Assembly: GCA_015296075.1 (NCBI GenBank) | Contig: DVDV01000019.1 | Coordinates: forward strand, 1 to 38,174 | Direction: 5' to 3' | Source of the DNA: Leptolyngbyaceae cyanobacterium M33_DOE_097 | GTDB taxonomy: Bacteria > Cyanobacteriota > Cyanobacteriia > Leptolyngbyales > Leptolyngbyaceae | DNA: 38,174 bases | Part shown: in pieces, positions 1-7,702 of the stretch | Position numbering within the stretch: position 1 is the stretch's first letter | Layout of the letters: every line of letters starts with the position of its first letter | The notes under the pieces: model-generated | Told to the model about the DNA's origin: nothing | The model's database searches: none | What the model saw: only the letters and a program-made list of their open reading frames with translations | Position numbers and translations under genes: made by a program

Positions 1-96
1 AAGTTTTTCAGTTCTTATCGAGTCTGCCTGACCCTCAACCTGCCATGGCCTCCAAGCGACAGCAAGAAGATTCCTTTAGGCGCGAATTCACCGTCC

Positions 97-1314
97 TCAG
101 CCGCATTCCACCTTCTTAGTTCTGTCAGCCAACCAGGGACGAAGGCTTAACATTTTCAGGAAATCTGCATAGTGTTTTTGAATCATTTCGACACTTGTAT
201 CGCACCATTCAGCAATAACTGATTCAGGGACACCCTTAATAATTTGGGTTGTGATGAAAGTATCACGGCAACTGTAGGGAGTTGTGTCAGGCTTGAGCTT
301 ATCGACAATGCGGTTCCAGGCATTGTTGCAGAAATTGTTGTAAATAATAAATTTCCCTTTAGGGCTAGGAAATACCAAAGCTTCTGGATCCACTCCTTCA
401 GGTTTTATCGATAGCAAAAGTCTTCTTAACCTCTCTGAGCAAGGAAAACGACGCTTCTTGTTATTTTTCGATCCCTCAACTTTGATCGGTTTGCCATTGC
501 CTGATGTCGTTACAGAACCCTCAAACCGAATAAAACTACCATCATTGCTAACATGCTTCCATTGAAGTCCAATTGCCTCAGAGGGCCGACAACCCGTTAG
601 AAATAAAAACTCAACAAACGAAGCGTAATGGGCATAACTAATGCCTGTATAACCTCTGCCGTTCCAGTTTCCCTTATGGTTTTTAAACGCCTCAATGACG
701 CGATCGCGCTCTTCTTCTGTAAAAGCATTTGGCTTAGGGTCTAACTGGTAACGGTACTTTGGCATCTCGTTTGCCATACCATCATAAGGATTCGCATCCA
801 ATAACCCATGTTTAATTCCCCATTTACAGGCTGCATTGAGCTGCACTAGCGCCCGTTTTGTCTGATAAATAGTAGTTAATTTTTCTAAAGCGGCTTTGAC
901 AGCCAAAGCATCAAGCAGTTGCACATCACCTAACCGTTGAAACAGCCTTGTAAAGCTAGTGTGATATCCCTTAGTCGTCTCTTTTAAGCTTGATGCTTTG
1001 TACTGGGTGTAAGCTTCCCAAAGCTCTGTAATTTTGGGTGTAGCCTTGGGTGTAATGTCAGGAGCTGCGGTACTTAGGAAAGACTGAGGTTTGTACTTGG
1101 CAAGCGTTGGGTCAAAATTTCCTGATGCAATATCTAATTCAATTTGCCTAGCTTTGGCTTCTGCGGCTTTACGGTTCACAGGGCTATCAGGTAAACCGAG
1201 TGTCACGTACTTGCGATCGCCTGCATACCTAAACCGTAGCTGTAACCGACCATTTGAGACAATTACCGTAACTGTTCCTTTGGGATTCTTACCAGTAGGG
1301 GTTTTTGAGTACAT
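97..1314 (-). CDS. Tyrosine recombinase (site-specific integrase)
   Basis: Phage-type integrase of about 405 residues, expected to catalyse integration and excision of a mobile element. The N-terminal part (LQLRFRYAGDRKYVTLGLP) resembles the arm-type DNA-binding domain of cyanobacterial and phage integrases. The catalytic domain shows the first Arg in TGCRPSEA (about residue 243), the second Arg in SCRDTF (about 350) and the Tyr nucleophile in KHYADF (about 382). The usual His three residues before the second Arg is Tyr, and the later His/Trp position reads WCDTS; variation there is tolerated in the family. The frame opens further upstream at a TTG (1353), but that codon lies inside the 11-bp iterons, so the ATG at 1314 is preferred. 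The gene starts about 180 bp beyond the tRNA-Gly 3' end and reads away from it, the classic layout for an element integrated in a tRNA gene. Activity is inferred. Confidence 0.9.
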   Translation of the reverse strand: MYSKTPTGKNPKGTVTVIVSNGRLQLRFRYAGDRKYVTLGLPDSPVNRKAAEAKARQIELDIASGNFDPTLAKYKPQSFLSTAAPDITPKATPKITELWEAYTQYKASSLKETTKGYHTSFTRLFQRLGDVQLLDALAVKAALEKLTTIYQTKRALVQLNAACKWGIKHGLLDANPYDGMANEMPKYRYQLDPKPNAFTEEERDRVIEAFKNHKGNWNGRGYTGISYAHYASFVEFLFLTGCRPSEAIGLQWKHVSNDGSFIRFEGSVTTSGNGKPIKVEGSKNNKKRRFPCSERLRRLLLSIKPEGVDPEALVFPSPKGKFIIYNNFCNNAWNRIVDKLKPDTTPYSCRDTFITTQIIKGVPESVIAEWCDTSVEMIQKHYADFLKMLSLRPWLADRTKKVECG

Positions 1315-1342
1315 GGTTGCAAACCAGTTAGTACGCTTGTTT

Positions 1343-1375
1343 ATTACACCCAAGCTACACCCAAGTTACACCCAA
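1343..1375. repeat. Three tandem 11-bp iterons before the integrase
   Basis: Three contiguous copies of an 11-mer of form (a/g)(t/c)TACACCCAA lie at 1343-1353, 1354-1364 and 1365-1375. They share the core TACACCCAA, and a degenerate copy (AAACACCCCAA) follows at about 1385-1395. Spacing of about one helical turn places each core on the same DNA face, as in protein-binding iterons. The position between the tRNA 3' end and the integrase start suggests arm-type integrase or excisionase sites, or an autoregulatory operator. That function is inferred. Confidence 0.7.
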
Positions 1376-1451
1376 ATTCCCCTAAAACACCCCAATCTTA
1401 AAGACAATTTTAGAGCAATAGTACTATCAAGCCAAACCAGGAAATAAAGCG

Positions 1452-1485
1452 AAAACCCCTGAAACTCAGCAGCTTCAAGGGTTTT
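1452..1485 (-). terminator. Rho-independent terminator after tRNA-Gly
   Basis: An inverted repeat with a 12-bp stem (arms at 1452-1463 and 1474-1485, one mismatch) and a 10-base loop. On the minus strand it ends GGGGTTTT and runs into T-rich sequence, 9 bases past the tRNA 3' end. It would terminate the tRNA transcript. It may also lie within the integration site core. Confidence 0.7.
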
Positions 1486-1493
1486 TCTTCTAA

Positions 1494-1564
1494 AGCGGGC
1501 ACCGGGAATCGAACCCGGATCAATAGCTTGGAAGGCTATGGTTTTACCACTAAACTATGCCCGC
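1494..1564 (-). tRNA. tRNA-Gly (anticodon UCC)
   Basis: The minus strand folds as a complete cloverleaf of 71 bases without an encoded CCA. The acceptor arm GCGGGCA pairs with TGCCCGC and the discriminator is U. The D arm contains GTTTAGTGGTAAAAC, the anticodon stem ATAGC/GCTAT encloses CTTCCAA with anticodon TCC, and the T arm has CGGGTTCGATTCCCG. It reads GGA and GGG glycine codons. The gene is intact although an integrase lies immediately downstream, consistent with an integration that restores the tRNA 3' end. Confidence 0.95.
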
Positions 1565-1655
1565 AAATTGCAAACGTGTATTGCATATTAACACGAAACT
1601 TGCCTAAATCAAAGCAGAAAGTTTTACCTATCGACTTACTCAAGTAACCCGATGC

Positions 1656-2783
1656 TTAAAGACTGATCTGCGCCTCGACTAAGAGGGTTGAGAGCACCAC
1701 TTTTGGATTTGGATCCCCCTCTAGACCATCTCGTGCTGGCTTAAAGTCCCACGTTCTAAAAATCTGATTGGCAATGTCAGTAGCCGTTTCTTGGGCTGTT
1801 GCTTCACCCGCAGGCGAAGACAGCTCCGCACTTACTACTTGAATGACTTTTCCCTTCGTATCAATCAACAATTCTGCCCGTAACTTTAAGCCAGGGCTGT
1901 TTCTTAAGTTAGCTGGGTAAGAAATTTTGACAACTTTAACGTCGTCGATTGGTTGGGCTGGTTGCGCTTTAACGTCTTTAACTTGAGTCGTCCCGATGAG
2001 GCTAACCTGCGCCTCTGAACCACCAATTGGCGGAAGGTCTGGGCCGCTTCCTTCGTCAGAGCCACCACTGGGTGAGCCATTACCTTGACCGGGGCGATCT
2101 CCTATTTCGCTGCCTGAGTCCCCAGTCTCCTCGTTTGGTGGGGGTAGAATTGGCTCTGAGGTTACATCCGTGGGTTCACCCGATTCTTCTGGCGCAACTG
2201 GTTCGGGTGAAATTGGTGGCTCTGGTTGAGGCGTATTGTTGCTCGGCGGTAGCGGCGTCTCAACTTCGGGAGGGTCGATGGGTGGGGCCTGACTCAAGGA
2301 GCCATCATCGATAGTTGCTTCAGGGCTTTGAACTGGGGCTGGGGTCGGAGTGGGTTTTGGTTTGGGTTGAACGCGCTCTGGCGGCGGCGTGGAGTCTTGC
2401 CGTTCAATGGGGGTGGTTACTTGTGCCGGAGCGGTAATAACGGGTTTTGCGGCGGGACGCGATCGCGGAGTGCTACGAGCAACAGAACCTGACTGACGAT
2501 TTCCCTGACGATTTCCTAAAGGCTGGCGTGAACGATTACGTCCAGCGGAGACTGATGCGCCACGACGACTGGCTGTGCTTTGAGCCTTGTCAACAAAGGT
2601 AATCTCAACGGGGGCTGAAGCACTTGACACCTGAACCTTGAGAAAATTCAACCAATAGCGCTGAAAGGCAATCAAGGCAAACAGATGCAACAACACGGAG
2701 CCAGCCAAAACAGAAACCCAAAAGGAAGAGTACCTTCTGGGGCGACGTTTTTGCTGATTGTAAATGGAATGAACGACATTCAT
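1656..2783 (-). CDS. TonB-like energy transducer protein
   Basis: A 375-residue protein with the three-part plan of TonB. A short basic cytoplasmic N-terminus is followed by one membrane helix (about residues 21-41, FWVSVLAGSVLLHLFALIAF). A long Pro/Glu/Ser-rich spacer (about 100-260) would span the periplasm. The C-terminal domain (about 275-375) has a TonB-type core, LIDTKGKVIQV, then a helix and IFRTWDFKPARDG. TonB proteins pass proton-motive energy from ExbB-ExbD to outer-membrane receptors; no exbB, exbD or receptor gene is nearby, so the partner is unknown. The 5' part has Arg/Ser-rich low-complexity sequence. It could instead be a TonB-domain protein of other envelope function. The ATG at 2783 directly precedes the basic segment. 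Confidence 0.75.
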   Translation of the reverse strand: MNVVHSIYNQQKRRPRRYSSFWVSVLAGSVLLHLFALIAFQRYWLNFLKVQVSSASAPVEITFVDKAQSTASRRGASVSAGRNRSRQPLGNRQGNRQSGSVARSTPRSRPAAKPVITAPAQVTTPIERQDSTPPPERVQPKPKPTPTPAPVQSPEATIDDGSLSQAPPIDPPEVETPLPPSNNTPQPEPPISPEPVAPEESGEPTDVTSEPILPPPNEETGDSGSEIGDRPGQGNGSPSGGSDEGSGPDLPPIGGSEAQVSLIGTTQVKDVKAQPAQPIDDVKVVKISYPANLRNSPGLKLRAELLIDTKGKVIQVVSAELSSPAGEATAQETATDIANQIFRTWDFKPARDGLEGDPNPKVVLSTLLVEAQISL

Positions 2784-3036
2784 CGGCTACCAAGGACAGC
2801 CCGTATAAACCAACAGACGAATTCAGGGGATCTGCCGCTTCATCCTAGCTTAGGCAATTAAACCTGAACCTATATCCCCAAGAAGTATTATCTTTCTTAA
2901 AAAGTATAACGAGTTCTCAACCAGGACAGTTTTAGAGCTGTCAGGTACGCATGGCAATTTAGGCGAAGTTCTCAGAGGAAACCTTCGCGGTTCGTGTGTC
3001 GATCAGCAACTCAAGTCACTTGCCGCAAACCATGTG

Positions 3037-4515
3037 TTAGAAGCGCTCAATTTCCTTAAATTGCTCGGCTGCGTGCGATCGCGCGGCTTCGCCACAGGTG
3101 CGGGGTGTGGGAAAAATTTTGGTTGGGTTGGCGATGCGATCGGGGTCAAACACCTGTCGTACCCACTGCATTGTTTCAAGATCCGTTTCCGAAAACATTT
3201 CTGGCATATAGCAGCGTTTATCCGCACCAATTCCGTGTTCACCAGAGATGCTGCCACCCACTTTGACGCACAGTTTCAAAATTTCGCCCCCTAACGCTTC
3301 GACTTGTTCGAGCGCACCGGGTTGAGCATTGTCATAAAGTACGAGGGGGTGGAGGTTTCCGTCACCTGCGTGGAACACGTTTGCAACATAGTAGCCAAAC
3401 TGCTCACCTAGTTTTGTAATTTCACCCAGGACGTACTCCAGCTTGGTACGAGGAATCACGCCATCTTGCACATAATAATCGGGGGCCATTTTGCCCATTG
3501 CTGCAAAGGCCGCTTTTCGACCTTTCCAAAGGGTTAGGCGGGCTTCGGGGTCTGTGGCCATTTGCACATTTCGCGCACCGTTTTGGTAGCAGAGCGCTTC
3601 GACACGACGGGCATTTTCCTCTGCCTCGATCGCCAATCCATCCACCTCGACTAGCAATACTGCTGCCGCATCACGGGGATAGCATCCGGTTTGGACGACA
3701 TCCTCAACCGCATTGATGCTGAGATTGTCCATCATCTCCATCCCACCGGGAATGATGCCTGCCCCGATGATGTCTGAAACAGTTGCTCCAGCTGCTTCGA
3801 CGCTAGTGAAGTCAGCTAAAAGCACTTTGATCGATTCAGCGGTTTTGAGAATTTTGAGGGTAATTTCAGTGGCGATACCTAAAGTGCCTTCGGAACCAAC
3901 AAACAAGCCGGTCAGGTCGTAACCAGGCATTTCTGGCAGGGAACCGCCCACGTCTACAATGCCGCCTGTGGGAAGAACGAGCTTTAGTCCCAAGACGTGG
4001 TTTGTGGTGACACCATACTTGAGGCAATGCACTCCACCGGAGTTTTCAGCAACGTTACCACCGATGGAGCAGATAATCTGGCTCGAAGGGTCTGGAGCGT
4101 AATAAAAGCCTGCGCCGCTGACAGCCTGCGTTACCCAGTTGTTGATCACACCGGGTTGCACAACGACTTGCTGATTTTCGAGGTCAATGTTGAGAATTCG
4201 ATTCATCCGGGAGGTGACAATCAACACTGAATCGTCTTCGGGTAAGGCACCACCCGATAAGCCTGTGCCAGAGCCTCTGGCGACAAAAGGCAGCTGATGC
4301 CTGGCACAAATTTTGATGGCTTGGGAAACTTCTTCAGTGCTGCGGGGAAAGACGACCAGGGCTGGGCGGTTGCGGTAACTGGTTAACCCGTCACATTCGT
4401 AGACTAAAAGTTCTTCTTTGCGACGAACAACGCCTTTTTCACCGAGAACGGTGATGAATTCTTGGATGATGGGTTGCCAGTTGCGTTGGGTGGCGTTTTT
4501 TTCCGGAGCTAGCAT
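3037..4515 (-). CDS. glcD: Glycolate dehydrogenase FAD subunit GlcD
   Basis: A 492-residue flavoprotein of the GlcD/lactate dehydrogenase family, close to the usual length of cyanobacterial GlcD. The N-terminal half is a PCMH-type FAD-binding domain with ARGSGTGLSGGA (about residues 80-91), PDPSSQ and IGGNVAENSGG. The C-terminal half is the FAD-oxidase C domain with VFHAGDGNLHPLV and SGEHGIGADKR near the end, carrying His residues typical of the substrate and metal site. In cyanobacteria this enzyme oxidises photorespiratory glycolate to glyoxylate without making peroxide. No glcE or glcF lies alongside, as is usual in cyanobacteria. It appears monocistronic: 250 bp separate its stop from the TonB-like gene and about 570 bp lie upstream. 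Confidence 0.92.
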   Translation of the reverse strand: MLAPEKNATQRNWQPIIQEFITVLGEKGVVRRKEELLVYECDGLTSYRNRPALVVFPRSTEEVSQAIKICARHQLPFVARGSGTGLSGGALPEDDSVLIVTSRMNRILNIDLENQQVVVQPGVINNWVTQAVSGAGFYYAPDPSSQIICSIGGNVAENSGGVHCLKYGVTTNHVLGLKLVLPTGGIVDVGGSLPEMPGYDLTGLFVGSEGTLGIATEITLKILKTAESIKVLLADFTSVEAAGATVSDIIGAGIIPGGMEMMDNLSINAVEDVVQTGCYPRDAAAVLLVEVDGLAIEAEENARRVEALCYQNGARNVQMATDPEARLTLWKGRKAAFAAMGKMAPDYYVQDGVIPRTKLEYVLGEITKLGEQFGYYVANVFHAGDGNLHPLVLYDNAQPGALEQVEALGGEILKLCVKVGGSISGEHGIGADKRCYMPEMFSETDLETMQWVRQVFDPDRIANPTKIFPTPRTCGEAARSHAAEQFKEIERF

Positions 4516-4676
4516 AGGTGTCTCATAACAGTTCCCGATCTTTATTGTACGGGAGAGGTTTTTGGCGCGGGGTGAGGAGAGATGGAAATTGTTGTGGGTG
4601 GGTATCTATTTGTAGTTGGGTAGTTTCTGGTTTTTGAGTTGTGGGGAGATGGAGGGGTTGGCTTGGAAAAACTTTT

Positions 4677-5008
4677 CTAGGAGAAGGCTTTTGGGTTGGA
4701 GTAAAGCGGAGATTTTGGGGCGGCGGAGCCGCAAGATCGGGGGACTTCCCCCCGCGCCCCCGCATGTAGGGGACTCACTCCCCTACAACCCCCGCAAGGT
4801 GGTGCGTGTTGGTGTTGAATGGTCAGCTAGCCAAACGTTGAGGGTAGCAAGATCAATGCTCTGTTCGTTGACAGAGGGGACGGGTGACGTGAGGCGGAGG
4901 TTACAAAGGCGATCGCCCTGGTAACAGCAAAATTCTTTTAGGAGAACGCTTTTTTGATTGGGGTGAGGCAGAGTTTTGGGGCAGCGGAGCGCCAGATCGG
5001 GGAGCTTT
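4677..5008. repeat. Diverged direct repeats in the glcD-pnp gap
   Basis: The gap of about 570 bp (4516-5086) contains two imperfect direct copies of a unit of about 70 bp, at 4677-4747 and 4938-5008. Both run from TAGGAGAA(g/c)GCTTTT through TTTTGGGGC(g/a)GCGGAG to AGATCGGGG. Between them, 4765-4787 forms an 8-bp hairpin (TGTAGGGG, 7-base loop, CCCCTACA) in a C-rich tract. No convincing gene is present. This looks like accumulated dispersed cyanobacterial repeat elements. Confidence 0.6.
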
Positions 5009-5032
5009 AACATCCCCAAGGATTGATCTGAA

Positions 5033-5065
5033 AAACCCCCAAATCCTCAAAGAATCCGGGGGTTT
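5033..5065 (-). terminator. Rho-independent terminator of pnp
   Basis: On the minus strand AAACCCCC pairs with GGGGGTTT, and the stem can extend inward through GGATTC with G-U pairs. The 3' arm is followed by TTTTT-rich sequence. It lies 21 bp past the pnp stop codon. Confidence 0.8.
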
Positions 5066-5086
5066 GGCTGTTTAAGTTAAAGCGAG

Positions 5087-7240
5087 TTAGCCTGCAGCAG
5101 CGGCTTCACGAGCCGCAGCGGCTTCATCAGGGTGAATGCCCAAACGGGTCAAATTGATCCGACCGCGATTGTCAATTTCGCGCACTTTGACAATCACTTC
5201 ATCCCCAACAGAGACTTCATCTTCGACTTTGCCTACACGGTAGTCAGCCAGTTGCGAGATATGGATCATGCCTTCCATACCGGGCAACAACTCGACAAAC
5301 GCCCCAATGGGGATGATGCGCGTTACCTTACCCGCATAGACATCCCCTGCGTTGAGCTTGCGGGTTAATGCCTGCACCATTGCGCGGGCTTGCTTCGCCG
5401 CTTCACCATCGTTAGAGGCGATCGTGACGGTACCGTCATCCTCAATATCAACTTTAACTCCAGTCTTCTCAGTGATGCCTTTAATCGTCTTACCGCCAGG
5501 ACCAATCAGAGCACCGATCATGTCCTGATCAATCTTGAGGGTCATCAGACGAGGCGCAAAGGGAGACAACTCCTTGCGAGGAATCGAAATTGTCTCCAGC
5601 ATTTTGCTGAGAATATGCAAACGTGCAGGTTTTGCCTGATTAACCGCTTGGGCGATGACATCTAAGGGCAAGCCTGTGATTTTCATATCGAGTTGAAGGG
5701 CCGTGATACCGGTGTCGGTACCTGCCACTTTGAAATCCATATCGCCGAGAAAGTCTTCGATGCCTTGGATATCGGTTAAGACACGAATCTCATCGCCTTC
5801 CTTGATCAAGCCCATCGCCGCACCGCTAACAGGCTTCAGGATGGGTACACCTGCATCCATCAGCGCCAGGGTTGAACCCGACACCGAACCCATTGAGGTT
5901 GAACCATTCGAGGAAAGCACCTCAGACACAACTCGAATCACATAAGGAAATTCCGATCGCGGCGGCAACACTGGAATCAGGGCACGCTCAGCCAAAGCCC
6001 CGTGACCAATTTCACGGCGACCAGGCGATCGCATGGGGCGCGTCTCACCTACCGAGAACGGCGGGAAGTTGTAGTGGTGCAAATAGCGCTTCTCTTCGTC
6101 AGGATGCAGGTCATCCAGTTCTTGCGCTTCGCCGGGAGTTCCGAGGGTGGCGATCGTCAATACCTGGGTCAACCCCCGGTTAAATAAACCGCTGCCATGC
6201 ACCCGCTGCGGCAGGACACCAACCCGACAGGAAATAGGACGCACTTCATCTAATTTACGACCATCAACCCGCACCCCGTCTTCAATAATTTGGCGGCGCA
6301 TGAGGGTCTTAGTGACATCCTTAAAGGTGGTGCTGAGCGCTTTGGGTGCTTCGGTTGCCGCAACTTTAACAGGGTCTTCTTCGGGCAACTCCGCGATCGC
6401 GGTTTCAATCTCTGCCTTTACTTCATCGAGCGCCGCATCACGCACACCCTTATCCTTCTCAAAGCGACCCAAAATCTCTTTGACAGGCACCGTCGCCTTC
6501 TCGCGAATGTAGGTTTCGAGTGTTGTATCAACTTCGGGTGGTTCTGCTTTGACCAACTCAATCCCAACATCTTTGAGCAAGTCTAACTGGGCTTGAATCA
6601 AGTCGCGCACTGCTTCGTAACCAAAGTCGATCGCCTCGATCACATCTTGCTCTGGCAACTGATTTGCCCCGGCCTCAACCATAATGATGCCATCAGGTGA
6701 GCCAGCAACTATCAAGTCTAGATCGCCTTCTTCAAGCTCTTTGTAAGTCGGGTTAATGATGAAATCATCGCCAACCAGACCAACCCGGACCCCAGCCATT
6801 GGCCCATTAAACGGAATCTGTGCCAGCAGCACTGCAACGGATGCACCCGTCACTGCTAACACGTCAGGCGGCACGCGCTCATCCATTGCCAGGGTTGTTG
6901 CAACAACTTGGATATCATCCCGTAACCAACCCGGAAACAGTGGCCGCAACGGACGGTCAATCAAACGGCTGATCAGTGTTGCTTTTTCAGGAGGTCTGCC
7001 TTCTCTTCGCAAAAAACCACCAGGGATACGTCCGGCAGCGTACATCCGCTCTTCGTAATCAACCAGCAATGGTAAAAAATCAATGCCCTCACGGGGAGTT
7101 GCAGAACGAGTTGCGGTCACTAAAACAGCGGTATCTTCTGACTCGATTAGAACTGCACCGCCAGCTTGAGGAGCAAAAACGCCGAGCTTCAGTCGAATAT
7201 CCCTACCATCGAAGGATAACGACTTTACCATTTCTTCCAT
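5087..7240 (-). CDS. pnp: Polyribonucleotide nucleotidyltransferase (PNPase)
   Basis: A 717-residue PNPase, which degrades RNA 3' to 5' using phosphate and can add heteropolymeric tails; in cyanobacteria it is thought to be the main tailing enzyme. Domain order is a first RNase PH core (about 10-150, with [12 protein letters not shown]), a linker helical domain, a second RNase PH core (about 320-545, with [11 protein letters not shown] and [17 protein letters not shown]), a KH domain (about 560-620, [14 protein letters not shown]) and an S1 domain (about 627-700, [18 protein letters not shown]). The length is normal and all domains are intact. It starts at ATG 7240 with an AAGGG about 11 bases upstream; ATG 7231 (MVKSLSF) is a close alternative. 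Its own terminator follows. Confidence 0.97.
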   Translation of the reverse strand: MEEMVKSLSFDGRDIRLKLGVFAPQAGGAVLIESEDTAVLVTATRSATPREGIDFLPLLVDYEERMYAAGRIPGGFLRREGRPPEKATLISRLIDRPLRPLFPGWLRDDIQVVATTLAMDERVPPDVLAVTGASVAVLLAQIPFNGPMAGVRVGLVGDDFIINPTYKELEEGDLDLIVAGSPDGIIMVEAGANQLPEQDVIEAIDFGYEAVRDLIQAQLDLLKDVGIELVKAEPPEVDTTLETYIREKATVPVKEILGRFEKDKGVRDAALDEVKAEIETAIAELPEEDPVKVAATEAPKALSTTFKDVTKTLMRRQIIEDGVRVDGRKLDEVRPISCRVGVLPQRVHGSGLFNRGLTQVLTIATLGTPGEAQELDDLHPDEEKRYLHHYNFPPFSVGETRPMRSPGRREIGHGALAERALIPVLPPRSEFPYVIRVVSEVLSSNGSTSMGSVSGSTLALMDAGVPILKPVSGAAMGLIKEGDEIRVLTDIQGIEDFLGDMDFKVAGTDTGITALQLDMKITGLPLDVIAQAVNQAKPARLHILSKMLETISIPRKELSPFAPRLMTLKIDQDMIGALIGPGGKTIKGITEKTGVKVDIEDDGTVTIASNDGEAAKQARAMVQALTRKLNAGDVYAGKVTRIIPIGAFVELLPGMEGMIHISQLADYRVGKVEDEVSVGDEVIVKVREIDNRGRINLTRLGIHPDEAAAAREAAAAG

Positions 7241-7702
7241 GTAGTGTGGTACCCTTTTCTTTCTCTTTTTTTGTTTCTGTTGGCAATCCTAACACTGATA
7301 AAGAAAACCGAACCGGAGAACTCATTGGAGTAGAACATCGCAGGGCATTGTTTTTCGCTCAGCTAAATGAAAGCAGAGCTACTTAAAGATTGTTTGAAAT
7401 CGATTCGTTACAAATCGCGATCGCCCCTGTCAAAACCGTTGCCAAATGCTACAAAAGTTTACTTGCAACGCGAAATTGTGGAGGCTTCTAGACAGAGAAG
7501 GTAGAATTTCACAATCGGCAGGGTAAATGCAAAGGCGTATTTGCCGCGAGCAAAACCAATGGAGATTCCGACGGTTTAGTGTTCGCTAGACTTTTAGCAG
7601 GATTGCGGCGGGAATGGTTGGCGTATGAGTTGCAAGAGGTTGAAACAATTTTTGAATGGCCTTGGTTTCTCTCTGCGTTTTAGTTAGGAACTCGTACCAA
7701 TC
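7241..7702. other. Divergent intergenic region pnp / SNF2 helicase
   Basis: About 460 bp between two divergent genes, so promoters for both should lie here. No clear -35/-10 pair stands out. One HIP1 site is at about 7418. A frame open to a TAG at 7681-7683 encodes a protein-like C-terminus (see findings) but has no ATG and no recognised family. Confidence 0.5.

Noticed and set aside
1-96. Possible gene at the extreme left edge
   Set aside because: Only short frames with stops; too little sequence to support a call.
1091-1447. Plus-strand frame of 118 codons antisense to the integrase
   Set aside because: It lies almost wholly opposite a clear integrase with catalytic motifs, and its translation lacks domain character.
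4523-5019. Several open frames in the glcD-pnp gap on both strands
   Set aside because: Compositions are Pro/Arg/Gly-rich from GC-biased repeats, and the frames cross the repeat units without conserved periodicity.
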